Shown: in pieces, positions 17,666-26,850 of the stretch
How the letters are laid out: the number at the start of each line of letters is the position of its first letter
How positions within the stretch are numbered: position 1 is the stretch's first letter
Origin: Bacillus spongiae
GTDB taxonomy: Bacteria; Bacillota; Bacilli; Bacillales; Bacillaceae_K
Length of the DNA: 64,000 bases
Reading direction: 5' to 3'
NCBI RefSeq assembly: GCF_037120725.1
Contig: NZ_JBBAXC010000016.1
Coordinates: 1-64,000, forward strand
The notes under the pieces: model-generated
Seen by the model: only the letters and a program-made list of their open reading frames with translations
Databases searched by the model: none
What the model was told of the DNA's origin: nothing
Program-made: the position numbers and the translations under genes

Positions 17666-17699
17666 TAAGCTTGATGGATTTACCCATCAAGCTTTTTTC
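17666..17699 (+). terminator. Intrinsic terminator inside the men operon
   Basis: AAGCTTGATGG and CCATCAAGCTT pair with a short loop and are followed by six T. It sits between menB and menE, only 30 bases before the menE start. Confidence 0.85.
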
Positions 17700-17726
17700 A
17701 AACCTTTCTTTAAAGGAGAAGAATGA

Positions 17727-19175
17727 ATGAAGGTACCAAATTGGTTAGTACAAAGAGCTAGTCAGACTCCTGATAGGACTGCGGTGGTAGGACTAGAGAG
17801 AAATTATACGTTCAGAGAGCTTCTTAATGAGTCATTAACTGTGGGTGGACAATTACGAGATAAAGGTGTGCGACCTGGCGATCATATCGGTGTCTTAATG
17901 TCAAATAGTGAACAAATGGTTGTGCTCATTCATAGTCTTCAACAGCTTGGTTGTGTGTGTGTGTTGCTGAATACTCGTTTAACAGTAAATGAGTTGTCCT
18001 TTCAAATACAAAATGCCGACATCCGTTATATATGTACGGAAGAGAGTTTTTTAACATATTGCCCTTCAGCTGATGTAGAGGCTATTCTTATGTTGCAGGA
18101 GCTATTTAATGGCTCAGAACAAAATTCTTTGAACCCAAGAACAGAATTTGAATTAACTCAAACTTGTTCTATTATGTATACTTCGGGGACTACTGGTCGT
18201 CCTAAAGGCGTTTTACAAACATATGAAAATCACTGGTGGAGTGCAATAGGTTCCGTACTGAATCTTGGATTAAGTGACAAAGATTGTTGGCTTTGTGCTG
18301 TTCCTTTATATCATATTAGTGGGTATTCTATTGTAATGAGAAGTGTGATTTATGGAATTGCAATGAAAATTTATCGTGAGTTTGAAGAGGAAAAGATAAA
18401 TGAAGATTTAGAAGTAGGAAAGGGGACCATCATTTCTGTCGTAGCGACGATGGCTTCTAGGTTGCTTGCTCAATTGGAGAATCGTTCTTACTCACCTCTT
18501 TTTCGTTGTTTTTTATTAGGAGGAGGTCCAGCTCCCATTTCTTTACTAGAGCAATGTAAAACTTACGGTATCCCTGTATACCAGACCTATGGCATGACAG
18601 AAACGTGTTCTCAAATTGTTACTCTTCCCCCAGAATATAGCTTGTCAAAGCTAGGATCATCTGGTAAGCCATTATTTCCTTGTCAATTAATGATCATCAA
18701 TTCCAATGAACATGGTGAGGGAGAAATTGCGGTAAAGGGTCCTAATGTAAGTCCAGGCTACTTTAAGCAACAAGAGGCAAATAAAAAAGCATATCATGAT
18801 GGTTGGTTCTTAACGGGAGATATTGGCTATTTAGACGAAGAGGGTTTTTTGTATGTGATTGATCGCAGGGCAGATCTTATTATTTCTGGAGGAGAAAACA
18901 TATATCCTGCTGAAATAGAAAATATTCTCCACTCTCATCCAGCAGTCGAAGACGCAGGAGTGATTGGGATAGACCATGAGAAATGGGGAGAAGTACCGTT
19001 TGCCTTTGTGTCAGTTAGGTATGATGTTAATAAGCAAGATCTATTAAAATGGTGTGAACAGCATTTGGCAAAATATAAACTACCTCACGATGTTCTTATC
19101 TTAGATCGTTTACCTCGTAATGCTTCGAATAAAATTGTAAGAAGAGATCTAGTAAAAAAATTGCCACGGAGGTAA
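17727..19175 (+). CDS. menE: o-succinylbenzoate-CoA ligase
   Basis: Acyl-adenylate-forming enzyme that activates o-succinylbenzoate with CoA. The 482 residues show the ANL motifs in order: YTSGTTGRPKG (P-loop like), YGMTETCSQ, TGDIGYLDEEGFLYVIDR, GGENIYPAEIE and the C-terminal catalytic Lys in NASNKIVRRDL. AAAGGAGAAG precedes the ATG. It follows the terminator after menB and is two bases from menC, whose ribosome site overlaps the menE end. Confidence 0.96.
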   Translation: MKVPNWLVQRASQTPDRTAVVGLERNYTFRELLNESLTVGGQLRDKGVRPGDHIGVLMSNSEQMVVLIHSLQQLGCVCVLLNTRLTVNELSFQIQNADIRYICTEESFLTYCPSADVEAILMLQELFNGSEQNSLNPRTEFELTQTCSIMYTSGTTGRPKGVLQTYENHWWSAIGSVLNLGLSDKDCWLCAVPLYHISGYSIVMRSVIYGIAMKIYREFEEEKINEDLEVGKGTIISVVATMASRLLAQLENRSYSPLFRCFLLGGGPAPISLLEQCKTYGIPVYQTYGMTETCSQIVTLPPEYSLSKLGSSGKPLFPCQLMIINSNEHGEGEIAVKGPNVSPGYFKQQEANKKAYHDGWFLTGDIGYLDEEGFLYVIDRRADLIISGGENIYPAEIENILHSHPAVEDAGVIGIDHEKWGEVPFAFVSVRYDVNKQDLLKWCEQHLAKYKLPHDVLILDRLPRNASNKIVRRDLVKKLPRR

Positions 19176-19177
19176 GT

Positions 19178-20290
19178 ATGAACCTTGCTTCAATTCAATT
19201 AAATTTAATTGAGATGAACTTAAAAAAGCCATTCGAAAACGCTCTAGGAGTTATTTCTAAAAGGCAAGCAATTATTATAGCTGTGAAAGATAAAGAGGGG
19301 AGAGTAGGGTATGGTGAATGTGTTGCCTTTTCCACCCCATGGTATACGGAAGAAACGGTAGCAACTTGCTATCATATTCTAAAGGAACATTTAATTCCGA
19401 TCCTTCAAAAACATGTCATCCAGCATCCAAAGCAAGTTTTACCGCTTTTTTCTTCAGTAAGAAGGAATAGAATGGCCAAAGCAGCAATTGAAACGAGTAT
19501 TTGGGATTTGTATGCTAAACAAATGAATCAACCATTATGGAAGGTAATTGGTGGAGTCAATCAAAAGGTCCCGGCAGGCGTGGTTGTCGGAACGTCCTCT
19601 GTTGAACAGGCGTTAGCACAAATTAATGAATTTGTGAACGAGGGATATCAGCGAGTAAAAGTAAAAATTTCGCCCGTTCAAGATTACGAGATTTTAAAAA
19701 AGATAAGAGAGAACTTTCCTAAGCTAGAGCTTATTGCGGATGCCAATTCATCCTATGATCTAGAGGAGGTTCAGGCATTAAAAAGATTAGATGATCTTGA
19801 TTTGCTGATGATTGAGCAGCCGCTAGATGTTGATGATATTGTCCAACATCGTCTGTTACAGCAACAACTAAAAACGCCAATTTGCTTAGATGAAAGCATT
19901 GGTTCACTTAAAGACGTCAAAAATGCTCATGAATTAGGAAGCTGTTCGATTATTAATGTAAAGATTGGTCGAGTTGGTGGATTGCAAGAATCGATTGCGA
20001 TTCATGATTATTGTGTAGGAAACGGGATGAAGGTATGGTGCGGTGGAATGCTTGAATTTGGTATTTCACGTGCTCATAATCTTGCCTTGTCCTCCCTGCC
20101 TGGCTTTACCATTCCAGGTGATATATCTTCCTCATCTCGATATTGGGACGAAGATATTATTCTTCCAGAAATAGTGGTGAAAAATGGAAGTGTTTCTCTG
20201 TCATGTGAGCCTGGAATTGGAGTTGTGATGAATACAAAACGATTGTCAGAAGTTACGATAAATGAAGAAGAAATCTCTCTATTAAAATGA
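19178..20290 (+). CDS. menC: o-succinylbenzoate synthase
   Basis: Enolase-superfamily dehydratase that forms o-succinylbenzoate. The 370 residues have an N-terminal capping domain and a barrel with the base KVK (in RVKVKIS), metal ligands in IADANSSYD, MIEQPL and CLDES, and the second Lys in NVKIGRVGG. CGGAGG lies just before the ATG inside the menE end, so the two are coupled. The family also contains N-acylamino acid racemases; the operon settles the call. Confidence 0.95.
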   Translation: MNLASIQLNLIEMNLKKPFENALGVISKRQAIIIAVKDKEGRVGYGECVAFSTPWYTEETVATCYHILKEHLIPILQKHVIQHPKQVLPLFSSVRRNRMAKAAIETSIWDLYAKQMNQPLWKVIGGVNQKVPAGVVVGTSSVEQALAQINEFVNEGYQRVKVKISPVQDYEILKKIRENFPKLELIADANSSYDLEEVQALKRLDDLDLLMIEQPLDVDDIVQHRLLQQQLKTPICLDESIGSLKDVKNAHELGSCSIINVKIGRVGGLQESIAIHDYCVGNGMKVWCGGMLEFGISRAHNLALSSLPGFTIPGDISSSSRYWDEDIILPEIVVKNGSVSLSCEPGIGVVMNTKRLSEVTINEEEISLLK

Positions 20291-20298
20291 CGTACAGT

Positions 20299-20341
20299 AA
20301 AATGAGATTGAAATGAATAGATTTTCAATCTCATTTTGTAA
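20299..20341. terminator. Bidirectional terminator between menC and ythB
   Basis: AAAATGAGATTGAAA and TTTCAATCTCATTTT form a 15-bp stem with an eight-base loop, with A and T runs on either side. It serves the convergent men and ythAB units. Confidence 0.85.
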
Positions 20342-20447
20342 AATACCGCGAATGATAATCTTTCCCGTTCCATTAAATTGAAACAAGAATGCCTATAGCA
20401 AAGGATTGAAATTCATATATGACAAGTGCAACATAGCCCTGCTAAGA

Positions 20448-21485
20448 TTATTTACTCGTTTTTTCTTTTTGACGAAGGTAGCGTTTATCATTCATAAATA
20501 AGCTCCAAAAATAAATAAAACCAGGAAATAAAATTAAGAATCCGACTATATAAGTGGCAAAGACGGCTTTAAAGGATGCTGGATCAGTAAAGCCTGAAGT
20601 TATTGTCACCTCAGGGTATAGAATATACGGTAGGTGTGCTTTCCCATATACATAGCTAGCTAACATATATTGGATTGTAATGGAGATAACGGCTAATCTT
20701 GGCATGCCAATTGTTCCTCTTCTATCTCTTAATAAGAGAGCTATTCCTGCAACTAAAAAGAAAAGTAAAGAGACGAATAGTAATGGTAACTGATCCACCA
20801 TTTTGTCATATAACCAAACTGCTTCCGTTTTAAGCGTTATCATAATGAGAAAGGCCATTAATAAAGAGAGGGGTCCCGTAATTAACGCATCTCTTCGATA
20901 AACATAGTATGCCTCCATTTCCTCACTAGCTTTTGAATAGTCTGCCAATAGTAAAGATGATAGAAAAAGGGTAGAAGAAATGGCAAATCCAACGAAGGCA
21001 TATTCGTGAGGGCTTGTAAACAGGGCAATTAAATCTAATGTTTGACCCTGTTCAAAGTTTACAAATCCCCCATGGGAAACAGGTAAAACACTAATAAGTA
21101 GACCTGGTATCAAAATGCCTGAAATTCCAGATATATAGGTAAGCGCAATTCTATAGTCATCCGCAATATGAGAAAATACCATAAAAGCACTTCGAATTGC
21201 CAATAATAATAAAATTAATGAACCAGGTACTAACAATACCGTTCCGAAGGTGTAGGCTGCACCAGGAAAGAAGCTGTAAATGGCGACTACAATGGCAACG
21301 ATAAATGTATTTGTAACTTCCCATGTGGGTGATAAATATCGATTGGCAATATTGGTGGCATTTGTCTGTTTACGGTTAATATAAATCATAGACCAAAAAC
21401 CAGCACCAAAATCCATTGTTGCCATAACAGAATAAATAAATATAAACCCCCAAAGCACTGTAATAGCAATTAATGCGTCAGACAT
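20448..21485 (-). CDS. ythB: Cytochrome bd-type quinol oxidase subunit II
   Basis: A 345-residue CydB-like membrane protein with about eight or nine hydrophobic segments and the N-terminal pattern GFWSMIYINRKQTN common to subunit II. It forms the heterodimer with YthA, 13 bases upstream in the same operon. AAAGGAGAG precedes the ATG. No cydCD genes lie nearby, as for ythAB in B. subtilis. Its electron donor would be the menaquinol made by the neighbouring genes. Confidence 0.9.
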   Translation of the reverse strand: MSDALIAITVLWGFIFIYSVMATMDFGAGFWSMIYINRKQTNATNIANRYLSPTWEVTNTFIVAIVVAIYSFFPGAAYTFGTVLLVPGSLILLLLAIRSAFMVFSHIADDYRIALTYISGISGILIPGLLISVLPVSHGGFVNFEQGQTLDLIALFTSPHEYAFVGFAISSTLFLSSLLLADYSKASEEMEAYYVYRRDALITGPLSLLMAFLIMITLKTEAVWLYDKMVDQLPLLFVSLLFFLVAGIALLLRDRRGTIGMPRLAVISITIQYMLASYVYGKAHLPYILYPEVTITSGFTDPASFKAVFATYIVGFLILFPGFIYFWSLFMNDKRYLRQKEKTSK

Positions 21486-21498
21486 GTTGAACTCTCCT

Positions 21499-22851
21499 TT
21501 AGGTTTGTAGGTCGATATTTGCCTTTTCTTCTTTTGCTAAATCATCTCTAACAGTATGCCGGCGGAAATAATATAGTAAAACAAGTACAACAGAGATACC
21601 TAAAATAATGTAAACACCAATGAACATGATGAATAGGATTCCGATATTACCAGTTGTGGTAACAGAATCTTCTGTACTTAACATTCGATAAATAGTCCAA
21701 GGTTGACGTCCTGTACAAGCAAAGATCCATCCAAATTCTATACCTAGTAGGGAGAGGGGGCCTCCTGTTACAAATAGCCACATAAGCCATTTTGGAAAGC
21801 GATCTTTTTTAAGTAGCTTGTTCCATATGAAGGCAATGAGTGATAATAAAATAAGAAATGATCCGATGCCAACCATTGCGTTAAAGAGGGTATGAACGAA
21901 AAGAGGAGGCCAATATTCTTCAGGAAAATCATTTAATCCTATGACCTCAGTTTCAAAACTATTTCCTGCTAGAAAACTAAGAGCCCACGGAATTTCAATT
22001 CCCCATTTTACTTCTTCCGTCTCACGGTCTGTAAAACCACCAATTGCTAAAGGGGCATAAGTTGTTGTTTCAAAAAGTCCTTCAGCAGCAGCTAACTTCT
22101 CAGGTTGATATTCATGCAATAATTGAGCAGATTCATGACCATTGATTGAGGTTAGTAAGGAAAACATCCCACCAACGATAAGACACACCATTAATGCTTT
22201 TTTATGAAATTGATACACTTTTGTTCCAAAAGGTTCTTTCAGTAATTTATAGGCAGCAACAGAGGCAATGACAAAGGCACCCGTCATATACGCTGATAAT
22301 ACAACATGCCCTGCTGTGACAAAAAAGCTTGGGTTAAAAAAGGCCGTCCAAGGGTCAACATCGACAATTTTCCCAGCTTCCATCCGAAAGCCAGCAGGTG
22401 TACCCTCAAAGGCATGGACATTCGTAATTAGGATAGCTGATGCCATCGCTCCTAGTGCGACAAGGCTTACACTAACGATTCGCATCCATGGACGTATTCT
22501 GTCAGCTGCGTATACATAAATGGACATAAATAAGGCTTCTACGAAAAAAGCATAAATCTCAATTTGAAATGGGAGAGCCATAACGCGACCGATGACTTCC
22601 ATAAAGCCAGGCCATAGGAGAGAAAGCTGAACACCGGCAATCGTTCCAGTAGGTATTCCCACACCAAGTAATACAGCAAATGCCTTTGTCCAACGTTTCC
22701 CCATTAAGGCATAATCTCTATCTTTTGTTTTTTGATACAGTAATTCCACGATTAAAACCATTAAAGGTATTCCGACTCCAAGAGTAGCAAAAATAATGTG
22801 AAAGCCCATCGTTGTTCCAAATAAGGCCCGTGCTAAAACTAAGTCATCCAT
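21499..22851 (-). CDS. ythA: Cytochrome bd-type quinol oxidase subunit I, short Q-loop type
   Basis: A 450-residue CydA-like protein that oxidises quinol and reduces oxygen to water. His18 in GFHIIF matches the heme b595/d ligand; GVPTGTIAGVQLS, LPFQIEIYAFFVEALF and GRQPW are conserved family segments. The periplasmic Q-loop is short, as in the cyanide-insensitive oxidase subgroup and unlike E. coli CydA (522 residues). GGAG lies eight bases before the ATG. The operon ythA-ythB ends at the terminator shared with menC. Confidence 0.93.
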   Translation of the reverse strand: MDDLVLARALFGTTMGFHIIFATLGVGIPLMVLIVELLYQKTKDRDYALMGKRWTKAFAVLLGVGIPTGTIAGVQLSLLWPGFMEVIGRVMALPFQIEIYAFFVEALFMSIYVYAADRIRPWMRIVSVSLVALGAMASAILITNVHAFEGTPAGFRMEAGKIVDVDPWTAFFNPSFFVTAGHVVLSAYMTGAFVIASVAAYKLLKEPFGTKVYQFHKKALMVCLIVGGMFSLLTSINGHESAQLLHEYQPEKLAAAEGLFETTTYAPLAIGGFTDRETEEVKWGIEIPWALSFLAGNSFETEVIGLNDFPEEYWPPLFVHTLFNAMVGIGSFLILLSLIAFIWNKLLKKDRFPKWLMWLFVTGGPLSLLGIEFGWIFACTGRQPWTIYRMLSTEDSVTTTGNIGILFIMFIGVYIILGISVVLVLLYYFRRHTVRDDLAKEEKANIDLQT

Positions 22852-22915
22852 CTTAATTACTCCTTTTCCAAATCATTCCTAGTTATTGTCTGTATTTCCC
22901 TTTTTTGTATACAGA

Positions 22916-22952
22916 AATTATAAAAAAACACTACTTTAAAAAAGTAGTGTTT
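22916..22952 (-). terminator. Intrinsic terminator of yidD
   Basis: AAACACTACTTT and AAAGTAGTGTTT pair perfectly around three bases. On the minus strand the stem is followed by a run of T, so it ends yidD transcription before the ythA promoter region. Confidence 0.8.
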
Positions 22953-23025
22953 ATGAATAAAAGGTCATTTGAGAATAAGGAAAGAAGAATTATATAGAAG
23001 AGGGAGTATACGATAGTATGCTCAC

Positions 23026-23265
23026 TTATATATGTTTTTTTGAAGTAGGGTACTTTTCAGGAACTGGATCAATGCCACCTGGATGAAAAGGGTGACAACG
23101 TAAGATTCTTTTTAGTGTAAGCCATCCACCCTTTAGTGCACCAAACCGGCTAATAGACTCTACTCCATAATGGGAACAGGTAGGATAATAACGGCAAGTG
23201 GGAGGTTTTATTGGAGAAATAAATTTTTGATATATTTTTATAAGAAAAATCATTATTTTTTTCAT
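23026..23265 (-). CDS. yidD: YidD, membrane protein insertion efficiency factor
   Basis: A 79-residue protein with the complete YidD signature: a short N-terminal amphipathic helix ([15 protein letters not shown]), then [25 protein letters not shown] and GGIDPVP. It assists insertion of membrane proteins together with YidC at the membrane. AAAGGAG lies eight bases before the ATG at 23265; an in-frame ATG at 23286 precedes this ribosome site and is rejected. The B. subtilis counterpart is ytjA, also next to luxS. Confidence 0.95.
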   Translation of the reverse strand: MKKIMIFLIKIYQKFISPIKPPTCRYYPTCSHYGVESISRFGALKGGWLTLKRILRCHPFHPGGIDPVPEKYPTSKKHI

Positions 23266-23427
23266 AGTTATTACTCCTTTAGTCATATCTACAACTATAC
23301 CATGAATACATTAAAAGTGGAAAACAGTACCTTCTTTCAATTAAGATTAAATTGATGAATTTACTCGGAATTTAATGTACAATAGAGGTATAGTTAAATT
23401 AGATTAGATACGAGGAGTGAAAGATGT

Positions 23428-23901
23428 ATGCCTTCAGTAGAAAGCTTTGAATTAGATCATAATGCTGTAAAGGCTCCCTATGTTAGACATTGTGGAGTAC
23501 ATCAAGTTGGAACAGATGGTGTTGTAAATAAATATGATATTCGCTTTTGTCAGCCAAATAAGCAAGCGATGAAACCAGATGCTATTCATACGCTAGAACA
23601 TTTACTTGCATTTACTATTCGTAAATATGCTGATCAATACGATCATTTTGATATTATTGATATATCTCCTATGGGGTGCCAAACAGGTTATTATTTAGTC
23701 GTGAGTGGTGAACCAAAGGTAGAAGAAATCATTGATCTTCTTGAAAGTACTTTAAAAGAAGCGGTTCAAATTGAGGATATCCCTGCTGCTAATGAGAAAC
23801 AATGTGGGCAAGCTAAGCTCCATGATTTAGAAGGAGCAAAAAAATTAATGAAATTTTGGTTGTCTCATAGCAAAGAAGAATTGAAGCAAGTATTTGCTTA
23901 A
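23428..23901 (+). CDS. luxS: S-ribosylhomocysteine lyase (AI-2 synthase)
   Basis: LuxS splits S-ribosylhomocysteine into homocysteine and DPD, the AI-2 precursor, in the activated methyl cycle fed by MetK at 34 kb. The 157 residues carry the metal motif HTLEH (54-58) and the third metal ligand in EKQCGQ; Cys84-type catalytic residue lies in [14 protein letters not shown] is ten bases before the ATG. A nearby out-of-frame ATG at 23424 could initiate only a short frame. Divergent from yidD. Confidence 0.98.
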   Translation: MPSVESFELDHNAVKAPYVRHCGVHQVGTDGVVNKYDIRFCQPNKQAMKPDAIHTLEHLLAFTIRKYADQYDHFDIIDISPMGCQTGYYLVVSGEPKVEEIIDLLESTLKEAVQIEDIPAANEKQCGQAKLHDLEGAKKLMKFWLSHSKEELKQVFA

Positions 23902-23915
23902 TTAATCGTAAGGAG

Positions 23916-23947
23916 AGGCTGTCGACAAAGTCGACAGCCTTTTTTTG
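23916..23947 (+). terminator. Intrinsic terminator of luxS
   Basis: AGGCTGTCGAC and GTCGACAGCCT form a perfect 11-bp stem with a three-base loop followed by seven T. Confidence 0.92.
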
Positions 23948-24047
23948 ATAGCTAGCTAATCAATATAGGATGTGTGTCAAGAAGAAGAAACACTTTCCCT
24001 TATTGGAAATGGCTTTGTCTCTATGTAAGCCTCGATATAGGGTTTTC

Positions 24048-24215
24048 TTATTTTTCTTCATGATTCTCTACCTGGTCATCATTCGTACCGTTATTTCCAG
24101 GGAGTGGATCCACTGTATGTTTGTAAGTATAGGCTTTACTTGTCGTTAGCACACTAACGCCAATGACTAAAAAGATAATAATCACGGATATAATGATTAA
24201 AAGTGTGTATCCCAT
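24048..24215 (-). CDS. ytzI: YtzI-type small single-pass membrane protein
   Basis: A 55-residue protein beginning MGYTLLIIISV with one N-terminal membrane helix (about 4-24) and a polar tail (KAYTYKHTVDPLPGNNGTND) ending in acidic residues. It resembles the small YtzI proteins of Bacillus, whose function is unknown. GGAGGAG lies six bases before the ATG, a strong site that supports a real gene despite its size. The position next to luxS agrees with the Bacillus gene order. Naming rests on memory of size, topology and location. Confidence 0.7.
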   Translation of the reverse strand: MGYTLLIIISVIIIFLVIGVSVLTTSKAYTYKHTVDPLPGNNGTNDDQVENHEEK

Positions 24216-24502
24216 ATTCTCCTCCTCGATTACTTTTCAATCGTAATTGATACTTATTTTATTGTATCATGTTTTTTTATGGGGAAATAAAGAATTAATA
24301 TTTAGAGATAGGGACCTGATAGAAAGGAGATGAACCGAAAATACTGAATTGAGTAAAGGGAGATAATTTAGGAAAAAAGACCTTTATTTGGAAGGTAACT
24401 AATGGCCTATTTATGTTTTCATATTTTTTTGATAGGATTTTATTGTGTATTTTCATTCTTCAACCCGAAATTGAATGAAAATTGACCTCTTATAATAAAC
24501 AT
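24216..24502. other. AT-rich intergenic region
   Basis: It holds the ytzI promoter region and nothing further that I can recognise. AAAGGAGATG at 24325 is not followed by a useful frame. Confidence 0.35.
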
Positions 24503-24535
24503 AAAAACAAGGCGTTCCTTTACGCCTTGTTTTTA
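24503..24535. terminator. Intrinsic terminator
   Basis: AAAAACAAGGCG and CGCCTTGTTTTT pair with an eight-base loop; T and A runs make it usable from both sides. On the minus strand it ends the DUF6154-type gene. Confidence 0.85.
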
Positions 24536-24570
24536 TTATGTTACATAACGATAAGATGAAGAGGGAGAGG

Positions 24571-24822
24571 TCAGTGTAAATGTTTGAAAGGTGGAGTAGA
24601 TAGATCATTTTCTTCATCTTTCATAATCTTTTGTTTTAAAGACTCAAATATGTATAAACGGATAAAATATTCGAGTTCATGATTCTCCATATCATTAATC
24701 ATATTGATGAGCTCTTTCCTTGATAAATGCTCTAGCACAGTCAGCGTAATCATATCAAGATCTTCCTCTGTTCCTCTAATTCTCCCACGATATAGCTCGT
24801 ATAATTCATCGACCAATTTCAA
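24571..24822 (-). CDS. Small helical protein, DUF6154-like
   Basis: An 83-residue protein beginning MKLVDELYELYRGRI and containing the highly charged helical stretch LEHLSRKELINMINDMENHELEYF. I place the start at TTG 24822, after AAAGGGGTGATAAAT; the longer frame upstream runs back through the divergent control region and has no ribosome site. It looks like the short DUF6154 proteins of Bacillus, of unknown function. The family name is from memory. Divergent from the holin-like gene. Confidence 0.7.
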   Translation of the reverse strand: MKLVDELYELYRGRIRGTEEDLDMITLTVLEHLSRKELINMINDMENHELEYFIRLYIFESLKQKIMKDEENDLSTPPFKHLH

Positions 24823-25012
24823 ATTTATCACCCCTTTCTTTTTATAGTATGACCTTGTCGTTAAAAAAGAATGAACAACTAAGGGACTAGTAACATAAAG
24901 TATTATAGGTCCCCTTTTTCTCTTAAGTATACACGAGAGACTAGATTGAAAAGTCGTAGAAAAGAGGTATAGGGAAAGGAATTCAAATAGTGAAAAAGAA
25001 GGTTGTGAGGGT

Positions 25013-25399
25013 ATGACTAAAGAGGTTATACCTATTTTCTCCATCCTTGGTAGTGGCGTTTTCTTATTATTTGGTACGTGGAACATGTTGTTGATGGTAT
25101 TAATTATCGCAGTGTTTCTAGATTATATGGCAGGTATAGCAGTGGCAATAATAAAAAAAGAACTTTCTAGTTCGTTAGGTTACCGAGGTATTATGAAAAA
25201 AGTATTAATCTTTGTTCTTGTTGCAGTCGCTCATATATTGGACACTATATTAGGTACATCTTATTTTATACGTAACGCGACAATCTTATTTTATATTTGT
25301 AATGAATTAATTTCTGTAGTTGAAAATGCTGGACGAGCCGGGATCCCAATCCCCAATGTTATACGAAAAGCGTTAAAATTATTTAAAGATCAAGAATAA
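25013..25399 (+). CDS. ytkC: Phage holin-family (toxin secretion/lysis holin) protein, YtkC type
   Basis: A 128-residue protein with about three or four hydrophobic segments (7-25, 28-48, 63-83, 85-105), the VFLDYMAGIAVAIIKKELSS motif and a basic C-terminus (IRKALKLFKDQE), the pattern of the Bacillus toxin-secretion/phage-lysis holin family. No endolysin or phage gene is nearby, so it is a chromosomal holin-like gene rather than part of a prophage. GTGAGGGT precedes the ATG. Its role may be in autolysis or spore formation; that is inference. Confidence 0.8.
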   Translation: MTKEVIPIFSILGSGVFLLFGTWNMLLMVLIIAVFLDYMAGIAVAIIKKELSSSLGYRGIMKKVLIFVLVAVAHILDTILGTSYFIRNATILFYICNELISVVENAGRAGIPIPNVIRKALKLFKDQE

Positions 25400-25444
25400 A
25401 GATTCAGTCCAAAGGGGAAAAGAAGGATATACGAGGTGATGAAA

Positions 25445-25762
25445 ATGCATGATGAAAACAAAGAGACGTATTATATTTCTATTAGTACAGGTGAAATTTC
25501 TCGTTCATCCACAGATTCTCCATGGGACTTCCAAATTGCAGCTAATGAAGAAGAAATAACGTATTTACGTGGTTTATTTGATGCAAACTATTCTGCCGAT
25601 TGGCAAGGGTTCTACCGAGCTCATGTACCTTATCTTCAATATCATTTTGATCGTGAAAATGATACCTATGATAAGAATCTTCAAAAAATTTATGAATGTA
25701 TTTATCGATTAGGGGACGAGGAAGCTAAAAACCATATAGAGAAAATAGGAATTCTACCTTAA
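25445..25762 (+). CDS. Small conserved acidic protein, unknown function
   Basis: A 105-residue cytosolic protein beginning MHDENKETYYISISTGEISR and rich in Asp, Glu and Tyr, with no signal peptide or membrane segment. It looks like a conserved Bacillus protein of this locus, but I cannot name a family with confidence. GAGG lies eight bases before ATG 25445; earlier in-frame GTG 25436 and ATG 25439 overlap or crowd the ribosome site. It follows ytkC by 45 bases and ends in a very strong terminator, so the two are probably one operon. Confidence 0.75.
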   Translation: MHDENKETYYISISTGEISRSSTDSPWDFQIAANEEEITYLRGLFDANYSADWQGFYRAHVPYLQYHFDRENDTYDKNLQKIYECIYRLGDEEAKNHIEKIGILP

Positions 25763-25800
25763 ACAAAGAGACGATGATTCATTCATCGTCTCTTTGTTTA
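25761..25800. terminator. Bidirectional terminator
   Basis: AAACAAAGAGACGATGA and TCATCGTCTCTTTGTTT form a 17-bp perfect stem with a five-base loop between convergent genes. It overlaps the stop codon of the gene on the left. Confidence 0.9.
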
Positions 25801-25840
25801 TCTGTCAGTTGAATTAAAATTTGCTTTTTAATAAGAGGTC

Positions 25841-26698
25841 TTATTCAACGGTAGTTGCAGAATTTAACACATCTTCAGGAATGATAATTTCTTCAAGCTC
25901 ATTAAATTTAGAAAATGTGCTATTTACTTGTTGTTTTACTTGAAGTTCTTCACCTTCAACAGACATCGTCATATCCATTTCCATATCCAATGTTGTAGTG
26001 TTGAATGTTTCCTTATCAATTAGTACATTTATCTTTATTTCATTTAAAGAAATGCTATCCCTTTCATCGCCCATTGAATTTTGCAATTCATCAGGTAAAA
26101 CCGATAATCCCTCTTCCAATACTTCATTTGCCTTCTCGTCTTTTAATTGTAATGATAAAATATAGGACTCCTCATCTTGTTCAAACGTAAAATCATTGAT
26201 GCGAGAGGCATATTGCTCCAATTGGTTTTGTGGTAACGATTCTGTCGCTAATACGTCCTCAAGTTCTCCAATGAAATCGGCTGGGATTTCGGACCATTCG
26301 TTTTGAAGTGGATCTTTCATAAACATCCCTTGATTTGAATAATAAAGTTCTGTCTCCATAAGTTCAAACATCTCAGATGTATCTTCTTCACCAGTGATGT
26401 TTACAGACGTTGTTTGGTGCATTGTCAGTGGATCTAGAATCATATCTGAAGATGAGGATGTTTCCATCTCCATGCTTCCTGTTAATTCGTTGTCAGAAAA
26501 GGTTTGCTTCATGCTTGTTTCAACGTGAACACTTGTTAATGAATTTCCTGCCTCCTGTGATTTTTCGAATACTTCCTCTAAAGTTAAGTCACTCTCTTTT
26601 TTTACATCGCCTTTAGGTGAAGCTGTAGATGAACAGGCTCCTAACAAGAATATAATTGATATAAATACTGATAGTTGTATTTTAGAAATTTTTCCCAT
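25841..26698 (-). CDS. Secreted lipoprotein, DUF6612-like
   Basis: A 285-residue lipoprotein: signal peptide about 1-20, lipobox LLGAC, then a Ser/Lys linker and a domain with alternating beta strands and many Met-Glu-Thr repeats (VETSMKQTF, SMEMETSSSS, MDMTMSVEG), as in LppX/LolA-like lipid- or ligand-binding lipoproteins. The likely family is DUF6612. The start is ATG 26698, eight bases after AGGAG; a GTG three codons earlier overlaps the ribosome site. Single gene; function not known. Confidence 0.75.
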   Translation of the reverse strand: MGKISKIQLSVFISIIFLLGACSSTASPKGDVKKESDLTLEEVFEKSQEAGNSLTSVHVETSMKQTFSDNELTGSMEMETSSSSDMILDPLTMHQTTSVNITGEEDTSEMFELMETELYYSNQGMFMKDPLQNEWSEIPADFIGELEDVLATESLPQNQLEQYASRINDFTFEQDEESYILSLQLKDEKANEVLEEGLSVLPDELQNSMGDERDSISLNEIKINVLIDKETFNTTTLDMEMDMTMSVEGEELQVKQQVNSTFSKFNELEEIIIPEDVLNSATTVE

Positions 26699-26850
26699 TA
26701 ATTTCACTCCTAAATAATAATTTCATCATTAACCTGACCCTTGAGAGAGATTCAAGATCATGTAATAAGCAATGTATATTTTACTATAAATTTATGCTTT
26801 GTGGGGAAAATAAAATGAAAAGTCGTTATAATATACATAGGAGGGATGAT

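Noticed and set aside
25013-25399. Holin-like gene as sign of a prophage
   Set aside because: No endolysin, structural or integrase genes lie around it; the same gene sits at this place in other Bacillus chromosomes from memory.
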